From positions 124,001 through 188,000 of the forward strand of contig NZ_VOOR01000001.1 in assembly GCF_007993045.1 (NCBI RefSeq): 64,000 nucleotides of DNA, read 5' to 3'. This document shows positions 8,955 through 18,510 of the stretch, piece after piece (the first letter of the stretch is position 1; every line of letters starts with the position of its first letter). The notes beneath the pieces are model-generated. The model ran no database searches and was not told the origin of the DNA. It saw only the letters and a list, made by a program, of their open reading frames with translations. The DNA is from Phaeodactylibacter luteus. Lineage in GTDB: Bacteria; Bacteroidota; Bacteroidia; Chitinophagales; Saprospiraceae. Position numbers and translations under genes: made by a program.

Positions 8955-11900
8955 TTATCTGATTAGGGTGGTCTGCCCAGAGAAGGCCTCAATCAGCCCA
9001 TCGGGGTATTCCAATTCGATATACCAGAGGTATACGCCGGGCTGAAGGGGCTCGCTGCGGTAATTGCCGTCCCAGCCGGAAGATGGCATATTGGGCGCGA
9101 TATCACGCTGCTCAAAAACCAATTCCCCCCAGCGGTCAAATACCCGGAATACCCCTATCGCGATGTTCTGCCCTTCGCGGCCCAAAACATAGAGGACATC
9201 GTTATTGCCATCTCCATTTGGCGTAAAGCCGGTAGGTACCTCCACCGGGCGTATTTTCTCCGCGTAAAGGTTGAAGTCGTCCTCACCGGTACACCCGGCA
9301 ATATCCGTAACGACCACGCGTATATTCTGCTGGAACTCCACCGTGGCCAGGGGGTCGCTACAGCCAAAACAGCTCAGGATGGAAGAATCTAGTGGGAACC
9401 AGTCGTACCCAAAAGGCGCTATGCCCCCTGTGATAGCCGGGACAAGGCGGATGGTATCTCCGTAAGGGATCGCGCGGGTGCCGCCAAGGTCCACCACAAT
9501 TTCCTCAGGCTCCCCAACAGTAACGGGGTCTGAAAAGAAAGCACAACCATTGGCATCGGTGACCGTCACGCGGTAGCTGCCTGGCGCCAGTGCGATAAAG
9601 GTACTGCTGCCCGAAAAGAAATCGCCATCTATGCTGTAGCGGTAGGCCGGGGTGCCACCGTTGACACCTATGTCTAACCGGCCATCTTCTTCTCCAAAAC
9701 AACTCACATCAAGCGGGGCCACCTCTGCGCGAAGCGGGGCATCGGGCTGAACGACTGTCAAGTTTTCCGCTACTTCACAATTGGCAGCATCGGTGATGGT
9801 TAGGCCATAAACACCAGCCTCCAGGTTGGCGAGCTGAGGGGCTGTAGCCCCATTGGACCACTCGTACTGATATGGGGGCAGCCCTCCTGTGATACTGACG
9901 GAAGCAGAACCAGTCCGCTCGCCGAAACAGTCTACATCTTCTGTATCAGAAGAAACGATGATCGGGCTAGCTTCTGTTATTTCTACAGCCGCCATTTCTT
10001 GGCAGCCATTGGCATCGGTGACTTGGACGGTGTAGGTACCCAAGCTCAGGTTGGTGTTCTCCAAGCCTGTAATGCCATTGCTCCAAGAAGCGGTATACGG
10101 GCCCGTGCCGCCACTTACCTGAATGGCCGCCCGGCCGTCCGCCCCACCAGAGCAGGTAATCATATCTACTTCAGGCACGATCAGGATAGCGCCCGGCTGC
10201 TGTACGGTTACAGCAGCTACTGAAGTACAGCCCAGCCCATCGGATACGGTGACGGTATACCCTCCTGCAGTCAGGTTGCTCAAGCTGGGCTGCCCAACAC
10301 CGTTGCTCCAGTTGTAGGTATAATTGCCGTCGCCACCAGTGGCGGATACTGAAGCAGTGCCATCGGCCCCTTCAAAGCAGCTTGCCGGGGCAGCTGTGGC
10401 TTCTAGCTCGATTTCTGGTATGCCCGCTACTTCTACAGTATCAGAAAGGGTACAGCCATTCGCATCGGTGACGGTGACGCTGTAAACCCCTGCTTCTAGC
10501 CCTTGCGGCCCAGGCACAGTCTGCCCATCGCTCCATTCGTACTCATACCCTGGTGTGCCGCCACTAACGGTGACCTGTGCGCTTCCATCTGGCTGTGGCA
10601 GGCAGGAAGCCGTTTCGGATTGTATCATTGACGAGAGCGGATCCGGCTCTGTCAGCTCGAGCGAGTCCATTAGGGTACAGCCATTCGCATCGGTAAGGGT
10701 GACGCCAATGACCCCTGCGGGCAGATTGCCAGCAGCTGGCCCAGTCTGCCCATCGCTCCAATTGTATGCAAATCCGCCAGCGCCGCCAGCGGCAGTTATT
10801 TCTGCCATTCCATCGGTAGCGCCCGCACAAGAAGGCCCTTCGCCTGCCAGGGCAGCCTGCAGCGGGCTGGCATCCGGCACAAGCACACTGCCTATAGCCT
10901 GACAGCCATTGGCATCGGTAACGGTGACCGCAGCCTGCCCGGCAGCAAACCCCAAAGCGAGGCTGTCCGCTTGACCACCAGACCACAGATAAGCATAGGG
11001 AGCAGTGCCCCCAGTTGCCATGACTTCTGCTACGCCATCGGTGCTCCCTACACAACTAACCGCACCGGCAGTGAGACTGACAGAGACCGAGGCAGGAGCA
11101 GTGATTGCAAACCCTTCAACCAAGGAGCAGCCATTACCATCGGTAATGCTGACCTCATAAGTGCCAGAACTCAAGTCGTTGCGCAGCCCGCTAGCTGTGT
11201 TCGTGCCATCTGGCCAACTGTAAATGTAAGGCCCTATACCGCCGCTCGCCTGAACACTTACGCTACCGTCTGAAAGCCCGTTGCAAGAGGCCGGCAGGGT
11301 ATCTACTGTAGCGGTCAAAGCTGCTGGCTCGGCAATGAGGAGAGAATCCGTAGCCACGCAGCCATTTTCATCGGAGACGGCAAGGTAATACTGCCCTGCG
11401 CCCACGCCTGATGCCAGGCTGTCGCCGCTCACTACTGCGCCCGCGCTGTCCTCCCAAATATAAGAAAGCCCCCCTGTGCCCCCGGCTGCTATTACGCTCA
11501 AGCTTCCACTGAGGCTATCGGCACACAGCGCATCCTGCCCAGACAGCTGAAGCGTAATGGGCGCAGGCTCGGCAACTTCAGCCGGCAGCGCAAGCTCGCA
11601 ATTATTTTGATCTGACACTATGATGGAATAGCTGCCCGCAGGCACATTGGCCACGGCCGTGCTATCGCCCGGCTCAGCCAAAAGCCCTCCGCTGTACGAA
11701 ATTGCGTAGGGAGCCGTGCCTCCGCTAAAAGACAGAGAAATGGTGCCGGTTGAATCTCCGGCACAAGCCACATCCCCAATCAGCACATCGCCGAGCAGGC
11801 TGTCCGGCTCTGTCACCGTGACCGTAAAATTGTAGGTACAACCGCTGCCGTCTGTGATGGCCAAAGGGTAATCTGCTGCGGAAAGGCCCGTGCGTACAGG

Positions 11901-14423
11901 CGTGGTAATGCCTCCGCCCCAATCATAGCTATAGGGCGCCGTGCCGTTGAGAATATTCAGGCCCGCCTCCCCATCAGACAGCCCGGCACAACTGACCGGT
12001 TGTACCAGCTCCTCGGTCACCAATGAGTCTGGCTGTACGATGGTGACAGGCAATACACCGCCGCAGCCTGTCCCATCAATCACGGCAACTTGATAAGTGC
12101 CTGCCGCGAGCCCGGTGAACTGTCCGGTGGTGTTTTGCTCGCTGCCAATTGCATAAGCATAAGGGGGCAGCGTGCCACTACCCTCAACGGTCAAACTGCC
12201 ATCGGCACCGCCAAAACAAGTGACATCCTGCTGGGACAGCAGGGCAACATCGGGCGGCGTACAATCTAGTGTAGTGCAAATCGCAGTGCCAATAAAGCCT
12301 GGGCATTCGCCCAGCCCCCTAACCTGGATATGGACTTCCGTAAGGAATGGCAGCCCGGTAATGGTGTGCTCGTTCACCCCATTGGCAGGCACCCAGCCTG
12401 TGCTGTCTATATTCACTTCATAACTGCTAGCCCCAGCAACATCTGGCCAGGTAAAAGTAATGCTGCTGCCAGTTACTGTGCCACAATCTACCATTGGGGC
12501 ATCAAGGGCCGGCAAGACTTCAATGACGACCGTATCCGATGTCGTACACCCATAAGAATCCGTTGCGGTCATGATATATGTGGTGGTCGTATCAGGCGTA
12601 GCGACCGGGTTGGGGCAGTCTGCGCAGCTCAGCCCTGCAGCGGGCGCCCAACTGTAACTGATTTCATAAACGGGGTTGAACGTGATGGTCCAACTATAGA
12701 GGGTGCCGCCTGCACTGTTGGTATCATCTGTAATCTGTAGCTGCCAAGTGCCGTTGGTATTTTTGTCAGAACCATAAAGGTCGCTCCACGGGCCTTCCGG
12801 CTGCCAATTGCCGGTAAAGGGGTTATCTGTTGGCTGTACGGTGTTGATATTGACAGTGGCTTCTGGCGTAAAGCAAGTGTTGATGAAGTAATCTATGCCC
12901 AAGCTATTGCCCCCGTTACCTCCGTTGTCGGTTGTCAATTCCAGAAACTGCCCATCAGGGGCGATGAGGAAAACATCGAGGTCGTCTATCCAACGGTGGT
13001 CGAGGCTATCGATACAAACCGATCGGATGACACCAGGCCCTAGCGTAGGCGGTATCACCCCAATGACATCGACCTCAGAGGTGATGGAAATATTCCCAGG
13101 GTTGGCGGGTATGCCCACGGGGGTATCATTGGTAAAGGATGGCGGATCGGGCAAGGGGACCGGCAGGGTGGCGTCCAGCAAGACCGATTGGCCTTGGCAG
13201 ATGGTGGTATCCGGGCCTAAGTCTGCGGGGACAAGGGGGTTTTCACGGACTAGGATAGTGATGGTATCCCGGTTGCAAGGGTCCCGCTGAATATCTATCA
13301 GTATAGTCTCTTCGCCTTCTTCGATCCCATCCTCGAAAGCAATGATCGGCACACTGACCATCGTATCCCCTGCGGGGATGAATAGGTCAGGCGGGATAAA
13401 TGCGTAGTCGACCCCATTCTCTGCGGTGCCCAGCACCTGGTAGTCAATCGGGTAGTCTGCTTCCGGAGGATTGGGCAGTTTGAACGTCAGCAACCCTTCC
13501 GCACAGCCTTCGGCTACGGAGCCATCGAGGCTTACCGTTGCGGCTTCTACATCAAGGGAGCCCGTGCCGAAGCTTTTGGCTTGCAGGAAAACCCCGGAAT
13601 CCCAGCCGCTGTCGCTCACATCGGCCACAATCAGCTTGATGGTGTAGGTACTGCAGGGCTGAACCACGGCCTGAGCTTCAAGCACTGTGGTAAAGCCATC
13701 GAAGACCGGCTGATTGGCCGTGCCTGTATTGGGCACGTAGAAGTCTGAGAAATCCAATGAGCCACTGGGAGGCTGGCAATTAGCTAGGGTGCCATTAGCC
13801 CCAACCTGGCCAGGGTTGACGTTGTTGATGGTCACCGGCAAGTTGCTGCCTGGTATCAGGGCGATGTTCTCTGCGTTATTAGAGTACGGGCCATTGATGC
13901 CGGGGCCGCTGATGAAGAAACCGAAAACATCGTTGAAATCAGAACAAGCGTACTCCGGGTATTCTTCTGAGCCGAAAACATAATTGAAGCGCAGGGTATC
14001 TGCAATGGGGACGAAAGTAATGGTGTAGCGCACTGCGTCGTTTATGCCGACCCCGCCCGTGATGTCAAGCAGATCGGGATCAGTGAAAGTGGTGCCCATT
14101 GCCGAGCTAGACTGCACGTTCCCGTTTTGGTCTACCCCTACCCCTCCTTGAGAGGTAGCCCGGCCTGTCGTCATGACCAAGCCACGGCCAATGCCTATTT
14201 CATCGTCTGCATTGCTAAAGAAACCGACCGACTGAGCATTGCCCTCAAAAGTGACATCGAGGACCTCCACCCCATCGCCGAGGAAAATATTCGTGATGAG
14301 GTTTTCTGGAGTAAAAGGCCCGCCATTGGCTACTTCCATGGGCTGTGCCCACAGTAGTATGGGGCTGCACCAAAAGAGTGCGAATAATAGGTTGGAAAAA
14401 CTAAGCGTTAGATTTGACTTCAT
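8955..14423 (-). CDS. Giant secreted SprB-like protein: choice-of-anchor L, P-domain, 12 SprB repeats, T9SS type B sorting domain
   Basis: 1822 residues. Signal peptide 1-27 (ending LLWAQ). Residues ~28-295 are a choice-of-anchor L domain (FNYVFGSEEYPEYACSDFND). Residues ~430-585 are a proprotein-convertase P-domain-like beta sandwich (IDDLDVFLIAPDGQ, GTWQLQITDD). A Cys-paired module and an FN3-like module follow to ~735. Residues ~733-1640 are twelve SprB-type repeats of about 75-80 residues, each opening with a SCxGxxDG-type motif and containing GGTxPYxYxWSxG. The C-terminal ~90 residues are the gliding-motility-associated type B sorting domain (VPTGFTPNGDGNNDVLYV, FDRWGELVF), which targets proteins for T9SS export. 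By family it is a cell-surface adhesin or gliding-type filament. The repeats keep both protein and DNA similarity, so they are a likely recombination hot spot. Shadow frames in this gene are not genes. Confidence 0.93.
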   Translation of the reverse strand: MKSNLTLSFSNLLFALFWCSPILLWAQPMEVANGGPFTPENLITNIFLGDGVEVLDVTFEGNAQSVGFFSNADDEIGIGRGLVMTTGRATSQGGVGVDQNGNVQSSSAMGTTFTDPDLLDITGGVGINDAVRYTITFVPIADTLRFNYVFGSEEYPEYACSDFNDVFGFFISGPGINGPYSNNAENIALIPGSNLPVTINNVNPGQVGANGTLANCQPPSGSLDFSDFYVPNTGTANQPVFDGFTTVLEAQAVVQPCSTYTIKLIVADVSDSGWDSGVFLQAKSFGTGSLDVEAATVSLDGSVAEGCAEGLLTFKLPNPPEADYPIDYQVLGTAENGVDYAFIPPDLFIPAGDTMVSVPIIAFEDGIEEGEETILIDIQRDPCNRDTITILVRENPLVPADLGPDTTICQGQSVLLDATLPVPLPDPPSFTNDTPVGIPANPGNISITSEVDVIGVIPPTLGPGVIRSVCIDSLDHRWIDDLDVFLIAPDGQFLELTTDNGGNGGNSLGIDYFINTCFTPEATVNINTVQPTDNPFTGNWQPEGPWSDLYGSDKNTNGTWQLQITDDTNSAGGTLYSWTITFNPVYEISYSWAPAAGLSCADCPNPVATPDTTTTYIMTATDSYGCTTSDTVVIEVLPALDAPMVDCGTVTGSSITFTWPDVAGASSYEVNIDSTGWVPANGVNEHTITGLPFLTEVHIQVRGLGECPGFIGTAICTTLDCTPPDVALLSQQDVTCFGGADGSLTVEGSGTLPPYAYAIGSEQNTTGQFTGLAAGTYQVAVIDGTGCGGVLPVTIVQPDSLVTEELVQPVSCAGLSDGEAGLNILNGTAPYSYDWGGGITTPVRTGLSAADYPLAITDGSGCTYNFTVTVTEPDSLLGDVLIGDVACAGDSTGTISLSFSGGTAPYAISYSGGLLAEPGDSTAVANVPAGSYSIIVSDQNNCELALPAEVAEPAPITLQLSGQDALCADSLSGSLSVIAAGGTGGLSYIWEDSAGAVVSGDSLASGVGAGQYYLAVSDENGCVATDSLLIAEPAALTATVDTLPASCNGLSDGSVSVQASGGIGPYIYSWPDGTNTASGLRNDLSSGTYEVSITDGNGCSLVEGFAITAPASVSVSLTAGAVSCVGSTDGVAEVMATGGTAPYAYLWSGGQADSLALGFAAGQAAVTVTDANGCQAIGSVLVPDASPLQAALAGEGPSCAGATDGMAEITAAGGAGGFAYNWSDGQTGPAAGNLPAGVIGVTLTDANGCTLMDSLELTEPDPLSSMIQSETASCLPQPDGSAQVTVSGGTPGYEYEWSDGQTVPGPQGLEAGVYSVTVTDANGCTLSDTVEVAGIPEIELEATAAPASCFEGADGTASVSATGGDGNYTYNWSNGVGQPSLSNLTAGGYTVTVSDGLGCTSVAAVTVQQPGAILIVPEVDMITCSGGADGRAAIQVSGGTGPYTASWSNGITGLENTNLSLGTYTVQVTDANGCQEMAAVEITEASPIIVSSDTEDVDCFGERTGSASVSITGGLPPYQYEWSNGATAPQLANLEAGVYGLTITDAANCEVAENLTVVQPDAPLRAEVAPLDVSCFGEEDGRLDIGVNGGTPAYRYSIDGDFFSGSSTFIALAPGSYRVTVTDANGCAFFSDPVTVGEPEEIVVDLGGTRAIPYGDTIRLVPAITGGIAPFGYDWFPLDSSILSCFGCSDPLATVEFQQNIRVVVTDIAGCTGEDDFNLYAEKIRPVEVPTGFTPNGDGNNDVLYVLGREGQNIAIGVFRVFDRWGELVFEQRDIAPNMPSSGWDGNYRSEPLQPGVYLWYIELEYPDGLIEAFSGQTTLIR

Positions 14424-14664
14424 GATGCAGGGTGCTTGTCTAAGATTTTGCTGTTGCTGGTATTTGGGGTGAGGTTGTATTGTAGAAAGAGCGTACAGCG
14501 CCTGCGCGAATATTTGGCTCTGCGGCTGATCTTTAAATCAAAAATAGGGCCTTTATCCCAGAACCGAGTGGTTCTTTGCCGGTGATTTGCTCAAATGGTA
14601 GCTGACTGTCCTTTCTGGCCTTGGCAAGCCCTATTTCTAATAAAACTGTGCATTTATCTATTTC

Positions 14665-14698
14665 TTGCCACTGCTGGGCACCAAGTTCAGTAACTTTG
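14665..14698 (+). promoter_or_regulatory. Bacteroidota-type promoter for sppA
   Basis: TTG at 14665-14667, a 23-nt spacer and TAACTTTG at 14691-14698 match the -33/-7 pattern of the phylum's primary sigma factor. The sppA ATG lies 115 nt downstream. The rest of the 14424-14813 gap shows nothing else I recognise. Confidence 0.6.
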
Positions 14699-14813
14699 AA
14701 CATTCGGCAACAGCCATTTTGAACCCTATCGTCTGTACTTGCATTTCCTATAGCCCGACAGCTGCACCAACACCTTTCTGCCCACAAACCGTTACAATAA
14801 CCACAATATCGTT

Positions 14814-16586
14814 ATGCCTCAATTCCTCAAATCTTTGCTCGCTTCCTGCCTTGGCATTTTTATCGCTTTCGCCCTTCTGTTTGGGATAGGCAGCATAGCT
14901 ATCGGCCGGATGGTCGCCTCGGCAGACCAGCCAAAGCCGGTAAAGCCCAATTCTGTCCTGCACCTGACTTTCAAGGATGCTATCCCAGAACAGACCAACA
15001 ACCTAGAGATCGACCCTTTTGCGTTCAACAAAGACAATACGCTCGGGCTAACTGCCATCACTGCGGCTATCGGGCGTGCTGCGGAGGATGACCGCATCAA
15101 GGGGGTTTTCCTAGAGCCGGACATGCTGCTCAGCACCGGGCTGGCTACGAACAAAGTGATCCACGATGCGCTGCTGAAGTTCAAAGAAAGCGGCAAGTTT
15201 GTGGTCGCCTATTCCAACTATTATGTGCAGGGGGCTTATTACCTGGCAGCCACTGCCGACGAAGTCTGGCTCAACCCCTTGGGCATAGTAGACTTCCGGG
15301 GCTTTTCCAGCCAAATCCCTTTCTTTAAAGATATGCTGGACCGGGTGGGCGTAAATATGCAAGTTTACTATGCTGGCAAATTCAAGGGCGCAACGGAGCC
15401 CTACCGGTTCAATGAGCTTAGCGAAGAAAACCGCCTGCAGATCCGTACTTACCTAGATGATATCTATGCAGACTTCCTCTCCGACCTAAGTGCCGACCGG
15501 GGCATAGAAGACAGCCAATTGCGAGCGCTCGCCAACGCCTATACCGGCATGGACCCTGAGGCTGCCTTGGATGCCGGCCTGATCGATGGCCTGGGGCATC
15601 GGGACGTGGCGATCAGCGCCCTGCGGGAACGCCTTGGCCTGGACAGCGATGAAAAGATCCCTCAGATTGGGCTGACAGACTATGCCAAGTCCAACCCTGT
15701 TGAAAAAGACTATAGCGTAAAAGACAAAATTGCCATCATTTATGCGGAAGGGGCTATTGTGGATGGCAAAGCCAACCCTGGCACTATAGGCGACAAAGAC
15801 TATACCAGCTACATCAAGGAAGCCCGTGAAGACGAGCGGGTGAAAGCGCTTGTCCTCCGCGTAAACTCCCCCGGTGGCAGTGCGATGGCATCGGAGAACA
15901 TCTGGCGGGAAATACGGCTCACTCAGGAAGCCGGGAAGCCGGTGGTGGTGAGCATGGGCGACTATGCGGCTTCGGGCGGCTATTACATTTCGGCCTCTGC
16001 CGACTCCATATTCGCAGAGCCCAATACCTTGACGGGCTCTATTGGCGTCTTTTCGCTCATACCGGATGCCAGCGAGCTGCTGGAAGAAAACATGGGCATT
16101 CATTTCGACACCGTCAAAACAGGGGCATTCTCTCTTGGCATCACCCCTTTCCACCCCATGTCTGCGGCAGAGTCCCAACTGCTGCAAGCCCGTACCGAGC
16201 AGATGTACGAAACCTTCCTTAGCCGTGTAAGCGAAGGGCGGGGCATGAGCCGTGATGACGTACATGAAATTGCACAGGGCCGGGTATGGACAGGCAGCCG
16301 TGGCGTGGGCATTGGGCTGGTGGATGCCATTGGCGGGCTAAGCCGGGCCCTGCAAGCTGCAGCAAGCCTAGCCGATCTGGAAGCTTACCGAACGACAGAG
16401 TACCCGCGCGTAAAGGACCCTATTCAACAGATTTTAGAGGAGTTCATGGGGGAAGAGTCTGTTCGGTCAAAGGCTATCCTCCGCTCTGAACTGGGCACCT
16501 ATTACCCATACTATGAGTATGCTAAGCAAATGAGCGGCACCAAAAGCCCTCAAGCCCGGCTGCCATTCCTGATCAGTACACAATAG
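14814..16586 (+). CDS. sppA: Signal peptide peptidase SppA, long (67K) type
   Basis: 590 residues, the length of the two-domain SppA. A single N-terminal membrane helix (about 6-31) anchors it, with the rest periplasmic. The N-terminal S49 domain carries the lysine of the dyad at K191 (AGKFKGATEPY). The C-terminal S49 domain carries the nucleophile at S387 (DYAASGGYY) after NSPGGSA (351-357). The two halves together build the Ser/Lys active site as in E. coli SppA, where the tetramer cuts leftover signal peptides in the membrane. Both catalytic residues are present, so it should be active. It stands alone behind a good promoter and ends at a perfect hairpin shared with the convergent SDR gene. 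Confidence 0.95.
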   Translation: MPQFLKSLLASCLGIFIAFALLFGIGSIAIGRMVASADQPKPVKPNSVLHLTFKDAIPEQTNNLEIDPFAFNKDNTLGLTAITAAIGRAAEDDRIKGVFLEPDMLLSTGLATNKVIHDALLKFKESGKFVVAYSNYYVQGAYYLAATADEVWLNPLGIVDFRGFSSQIPFFKDMLDRVGVNMQVYYAGKFKGATEPYRFNELSEENRLQIRTYLDDIYADFLSDLSADRGIEDSQLRALANAYTGMDPEAALDAGLIDGLGHRDVAISALRERLGLDSDEKIPQIGLTDYAKSNPVEKDYSVKDKIAIIYAEGAIVDGKANPGTIGDKDYTSYIKEAREDERVKALVLRVNSPGGSAMASENIWREIRLTQEAGKPVVVSMGDYAASGGYYISASADSIFAEPNTLTGSIGVFSLIPDASELLEENMGIHFDTVKTGAFSLGITPFHPMSAAESQLLQARTEQMYETFLSRVSEGRGMSRDDVHEIAQGRVWTGSRGVGIGLVDAIGGLSRALQAAASLADLEAYRTTEYPRVKDPIQQILEEFMGEESVRSKAILRSELGTYYPYYEYAKQMSGTKSPQARLPFLISTQ

Positions 16587-16609
16587 TGTTTACAGCCTAT
16601 CAGCCTTCG

Positions 16610-16643
16610 ACAGGCTGTAAAGGGGCGCCCCTTTACAGCCTGT
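16610..16643. terminator. 34-bp perfect palindrome between convergent genes
   Basis: ACAGGCTGTAAAGGGGC joined directly to its exact reverse complement, with no loop bases. It lies between the sppA stop (16586) and the SDR stop (16647) and probably stops transcription from both sides. Confidence 0.75.
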
Positions 16644-16646
16644 TGT

Positions 16647-17441
16647 TTATTGTGGGCGGAGCTTCGCCATCTGTTTGGTAATGAAACCAACGGCCCACCG
16701 TGGTGCCAGGCGGTAAAGCTTGTCCAGCATCCGGGCATCGGGGCCCACCAAGACCCTAAAGCGGTTGCGCTCAATGCCAGTGAGGATTTCACGGGCCGCC
16801 TGGGCAGCGGATATCCCTGGGCTTTCCTGCCCAAGGGCAGGCTCCGGGCTGCCAAGCCCAGAATTAGCCATAATCTTTGTTTGGACCGCCCCGGGGTGGA
16901 CCACCGTTACACGGACATTGCTCTCTTTCAGCTCGGCGTAGAGCCCCTCCGTCAACAGCTTGACCGCTGCCTTGGAAGCCCCGTACAGGGTCTGACCTGG
17001 AAAAGGGATAAACCCGCCCATGCTCGACACATTGACGATATGCGCTTCGGGGCGTTGCCTCAGGATTGGCAGGAAGGCCTTGGTCAGGTAGAGGGTGCCC
17101 CAAAAATTGACCTGCATGACCCGTTCAGTGGCAGACATGGGCAGCTCCTCTACCTCTACGAAGGGCTGTATGATGCCAGCGTTGTTGATCAGCCCGTCTA
17201 CCTGCCCGTGAGCGGCCATCACTGCTCCGGGGAGGGCGGCTGCCGCTTCTGCATCGCTCACGCTCATCACATGTACCGACGTGCGCCCCTCGCCCAGGGC
17301 GGCAGCTGTAGCCAACAAGGCTTCCCGGTCGATGTCCACCAAAGCAGCCCGCCCGCCTTTTCCCACAATCTGAATGGCCAGCTCTTTGCCCATGCCGCTT
17401 CCTGCACCGGTGACTACCCATACTTTATCTGAAATCTTCAT
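16647..17441 (-). CDS. Short-chain dehydrogenase/reductase (SDR), classical type
   Basis: 264 residues. Rossmann nucleotide-binding motif TGAGSGMG at 11-18, acidic D36 and D38 after beta-2 (LVDIDRE, favouring NAD(H)), NNAG at 86-89, catalytic Ser at 139-140 and YGASK with Y153 and K157. The set is complete, so it is an active classical SDR, but the substrate cannot be read from sequence. The C-terminal ~40 residues (RFRVLVGPDARMLDKLYRL) resemble SDRs often annotated as acetoin dehydrogenase-like or short-chain alcohol dehydrogenases. The frame extends to 17501, but the ATG at 17441 begins right before the first beta strand (MKISDKVWVVTG) and follows an A/G-rich AAAGAGC, so I use it. Confidence 0.9.
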   Translation of the reverse strand: MKISDKVWVVTGAGSGMGKELAIQIVGKGGRAALVDIDREALLATAAALGEGRTSVHVMSVSDAEAAAALPGAVMAAHGQVDGLINNAGIIQPFVEVEELPMSATERVMQVNFWGTLYLTKAFLPILRQRPEAHIVNVSSMGGFIPFPGQTLYGASKAAVKLLTEGLYAELKESNVRVTVVHPGAVQTKIMANSGLGSPEPALGQESPGISAAQAAREILTGIERNRFRVLVGPDARMLDKLYRLAPRWAVGFITKQMAKLRPQ

Positions 17442-17540
17442 ATGCTCTTTTCTTTTTTTGCCTGGCTTGTTGAAACTCAGCTTGAAGCGAGGCAGGCCCA
17501 AATTATACGTAATCGTAACCCGCGCAGGCTCTGGCTTTTT

Positions 17541-17807
17541 GATGGCAGCGGACTAGCGCTGCGGAGGGGTATTAGAGCTTGTTTGGATTTTACCCTTCGG
17601 GCTGCTCTTGCCAAATTTTGTCCTGCTCTTCGTTGTTCTTCGGTCACGTAGCTAAGGCTATGTTTCCTCAGAACGCCTCGATCAGGGCAAAATTTGGCTG
17701 CGTTCGCTCCAAAAGCAAAATCCGAACAAGCTCTAAGCCCGATAGGGCCGAGCGTACAGCGAGCCCCGCAGCATAGCGACCCCTGCTGACAGGCAGGGGT
17801 AGGCCCC
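17541..17807 (+). repeat. Intergenic repeat family I, copy C, split by an inserted element
   Basis: The left part (GATGGCAGCGGACTAGCGCT to GGAGGGGT, 17541-17570) and the right part (AAGCCCGATAGGGCCGAGCG to GGCAGGGGTAGGCCCC, about 17735-17807) together make one family I copy. They are separated by the hairpin element at 17572-17736. This and the insert fill much of the gap between the divergent SDR and lipoprotein genes. Confidence 0.85.
17572..17736. mobile_element. MITE-like palindromic element (165 bp) inserted in a family I repeat
   Basis: Terminal inverted repeats of 20 bp (TTAGAGCTTGTTTGGATTTT at 17572-17591; its inverse at 17717-17736, 19 of 20 matching). The pairing continues inward with GCCAAATTTTGTCCTG against CAGGGCAAAATTTGGC. 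No ORF of note, so any transposition would be non-autonomous. On the minus strand its centre shares CATAGC, GCTACG and AACGAAGAGCAG with the element at 49799-49968. The TIR resembles that of the family II elements. Confidence 0.75.
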
Positions 17808-18000
17808 GCCCAGAAGAAACGATAATTTGCCTTGCGCATAGCAATATTAAGCAAAGCCGCCAGAAAAAAAGGTAGCAAAAGTCAGTGATAGAGGGTAAGA
17901 AAACCACAAGGGCAAATATCTGTGTATGTAATCTTTGCCGCAAGCGCTCTTCCAAGAGACAGCTGGCACTGAAACCTCTCCACCAACAAACTTGAAGAAC

Positions 18001-18390
18001 ATGAAAAATGCGGTCTTTGCCCTTCTCGCCCTCCTATGCATAGCCTTTTCATCCTGCGGCACAGCCCATCATACCACCTTGCTCCTGCCCGCCATGCACC
18101 AGCCGCTGCCCGAAAATGCCCCGGTAACCGTATTGGAAGGCCCTGCGCAGCTCCCTGAGGGCGCGCAATGGGCTGGGGAATATCGGATGCAACTGACCGA
18201 CGTGGACAACTGTGACATGGGCTTGCTGGTGGAAACCACCAAAGTGCTGGCCCGCATGATGGGCGGCAACGTGATGACTATAGAAACCGTCACCCCGCCT
18301 CAGGACGGGGAATGCTTCCAGATCGAAGGGAATTTTTACCGGCACAATTTGCAGGGGGCTTCCCCGGGGGTGGCCTCAAGCCCCAATTGA
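18001..18390 (+). CDS. Small lipoprotein with RcsF/DUF4156-like fold
   Basis: 129 residues. Lipoprotein signal MKNAVFALLALLCIAFSSCG with the lipobox Cys at position 19. The mature part reads LPEGAQWAGEYRMQL, then NCDMGLLVETTKVLARMMGG, then an ECFQIEGNFYR end. This order (a value after 'LP.GA', a Cys, a helix ending in GGN, then a second Cys before a strand) is that of RcsF/DUF4156-type envelope proteins, where the two Cys can form a disulfide. Function here is unknown. The upstream in-frame ATG at 17935 would destroy the signal peptide, so 18001 is taken. It is convergent with the FMN reductase gene. Confidence 0.6.
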   Translation: MKNAVFALLALLCIAFSSCGTAHHTTLLLPAMHQPLPENAPVTVLEGPAQLPEGAQWAGEYRMQLTDVDNCDMGLLVETTKVLARMMGGNVMTIETVTPPQDGECFQIEGNFYRHNLQGASPGVASSPN

Positions 18391-18510
18391 GCCCATAGGC
18401 TGTAGTAGCACCTCAGACAGCCAGGCCTTTGCTCTGCAAATGGAATGACAAAGGCAGGGTTAAGCGCCTGCTTGGATCGTACCATAGCATCTCCAAGCTG
18501 CTGCGCTACG

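Noticed and set aside
9155-13290. Small ORFs inside the SprB-like gene
   Set aside because: They recur with the repeat period on both strands, as expected from repetitive GC-rich coding DNA.
17477-17955. Minus-strand ORFs over the family I repeat and hairpin element
   Set aside because: They only translate the repeats and share no features with proteins.
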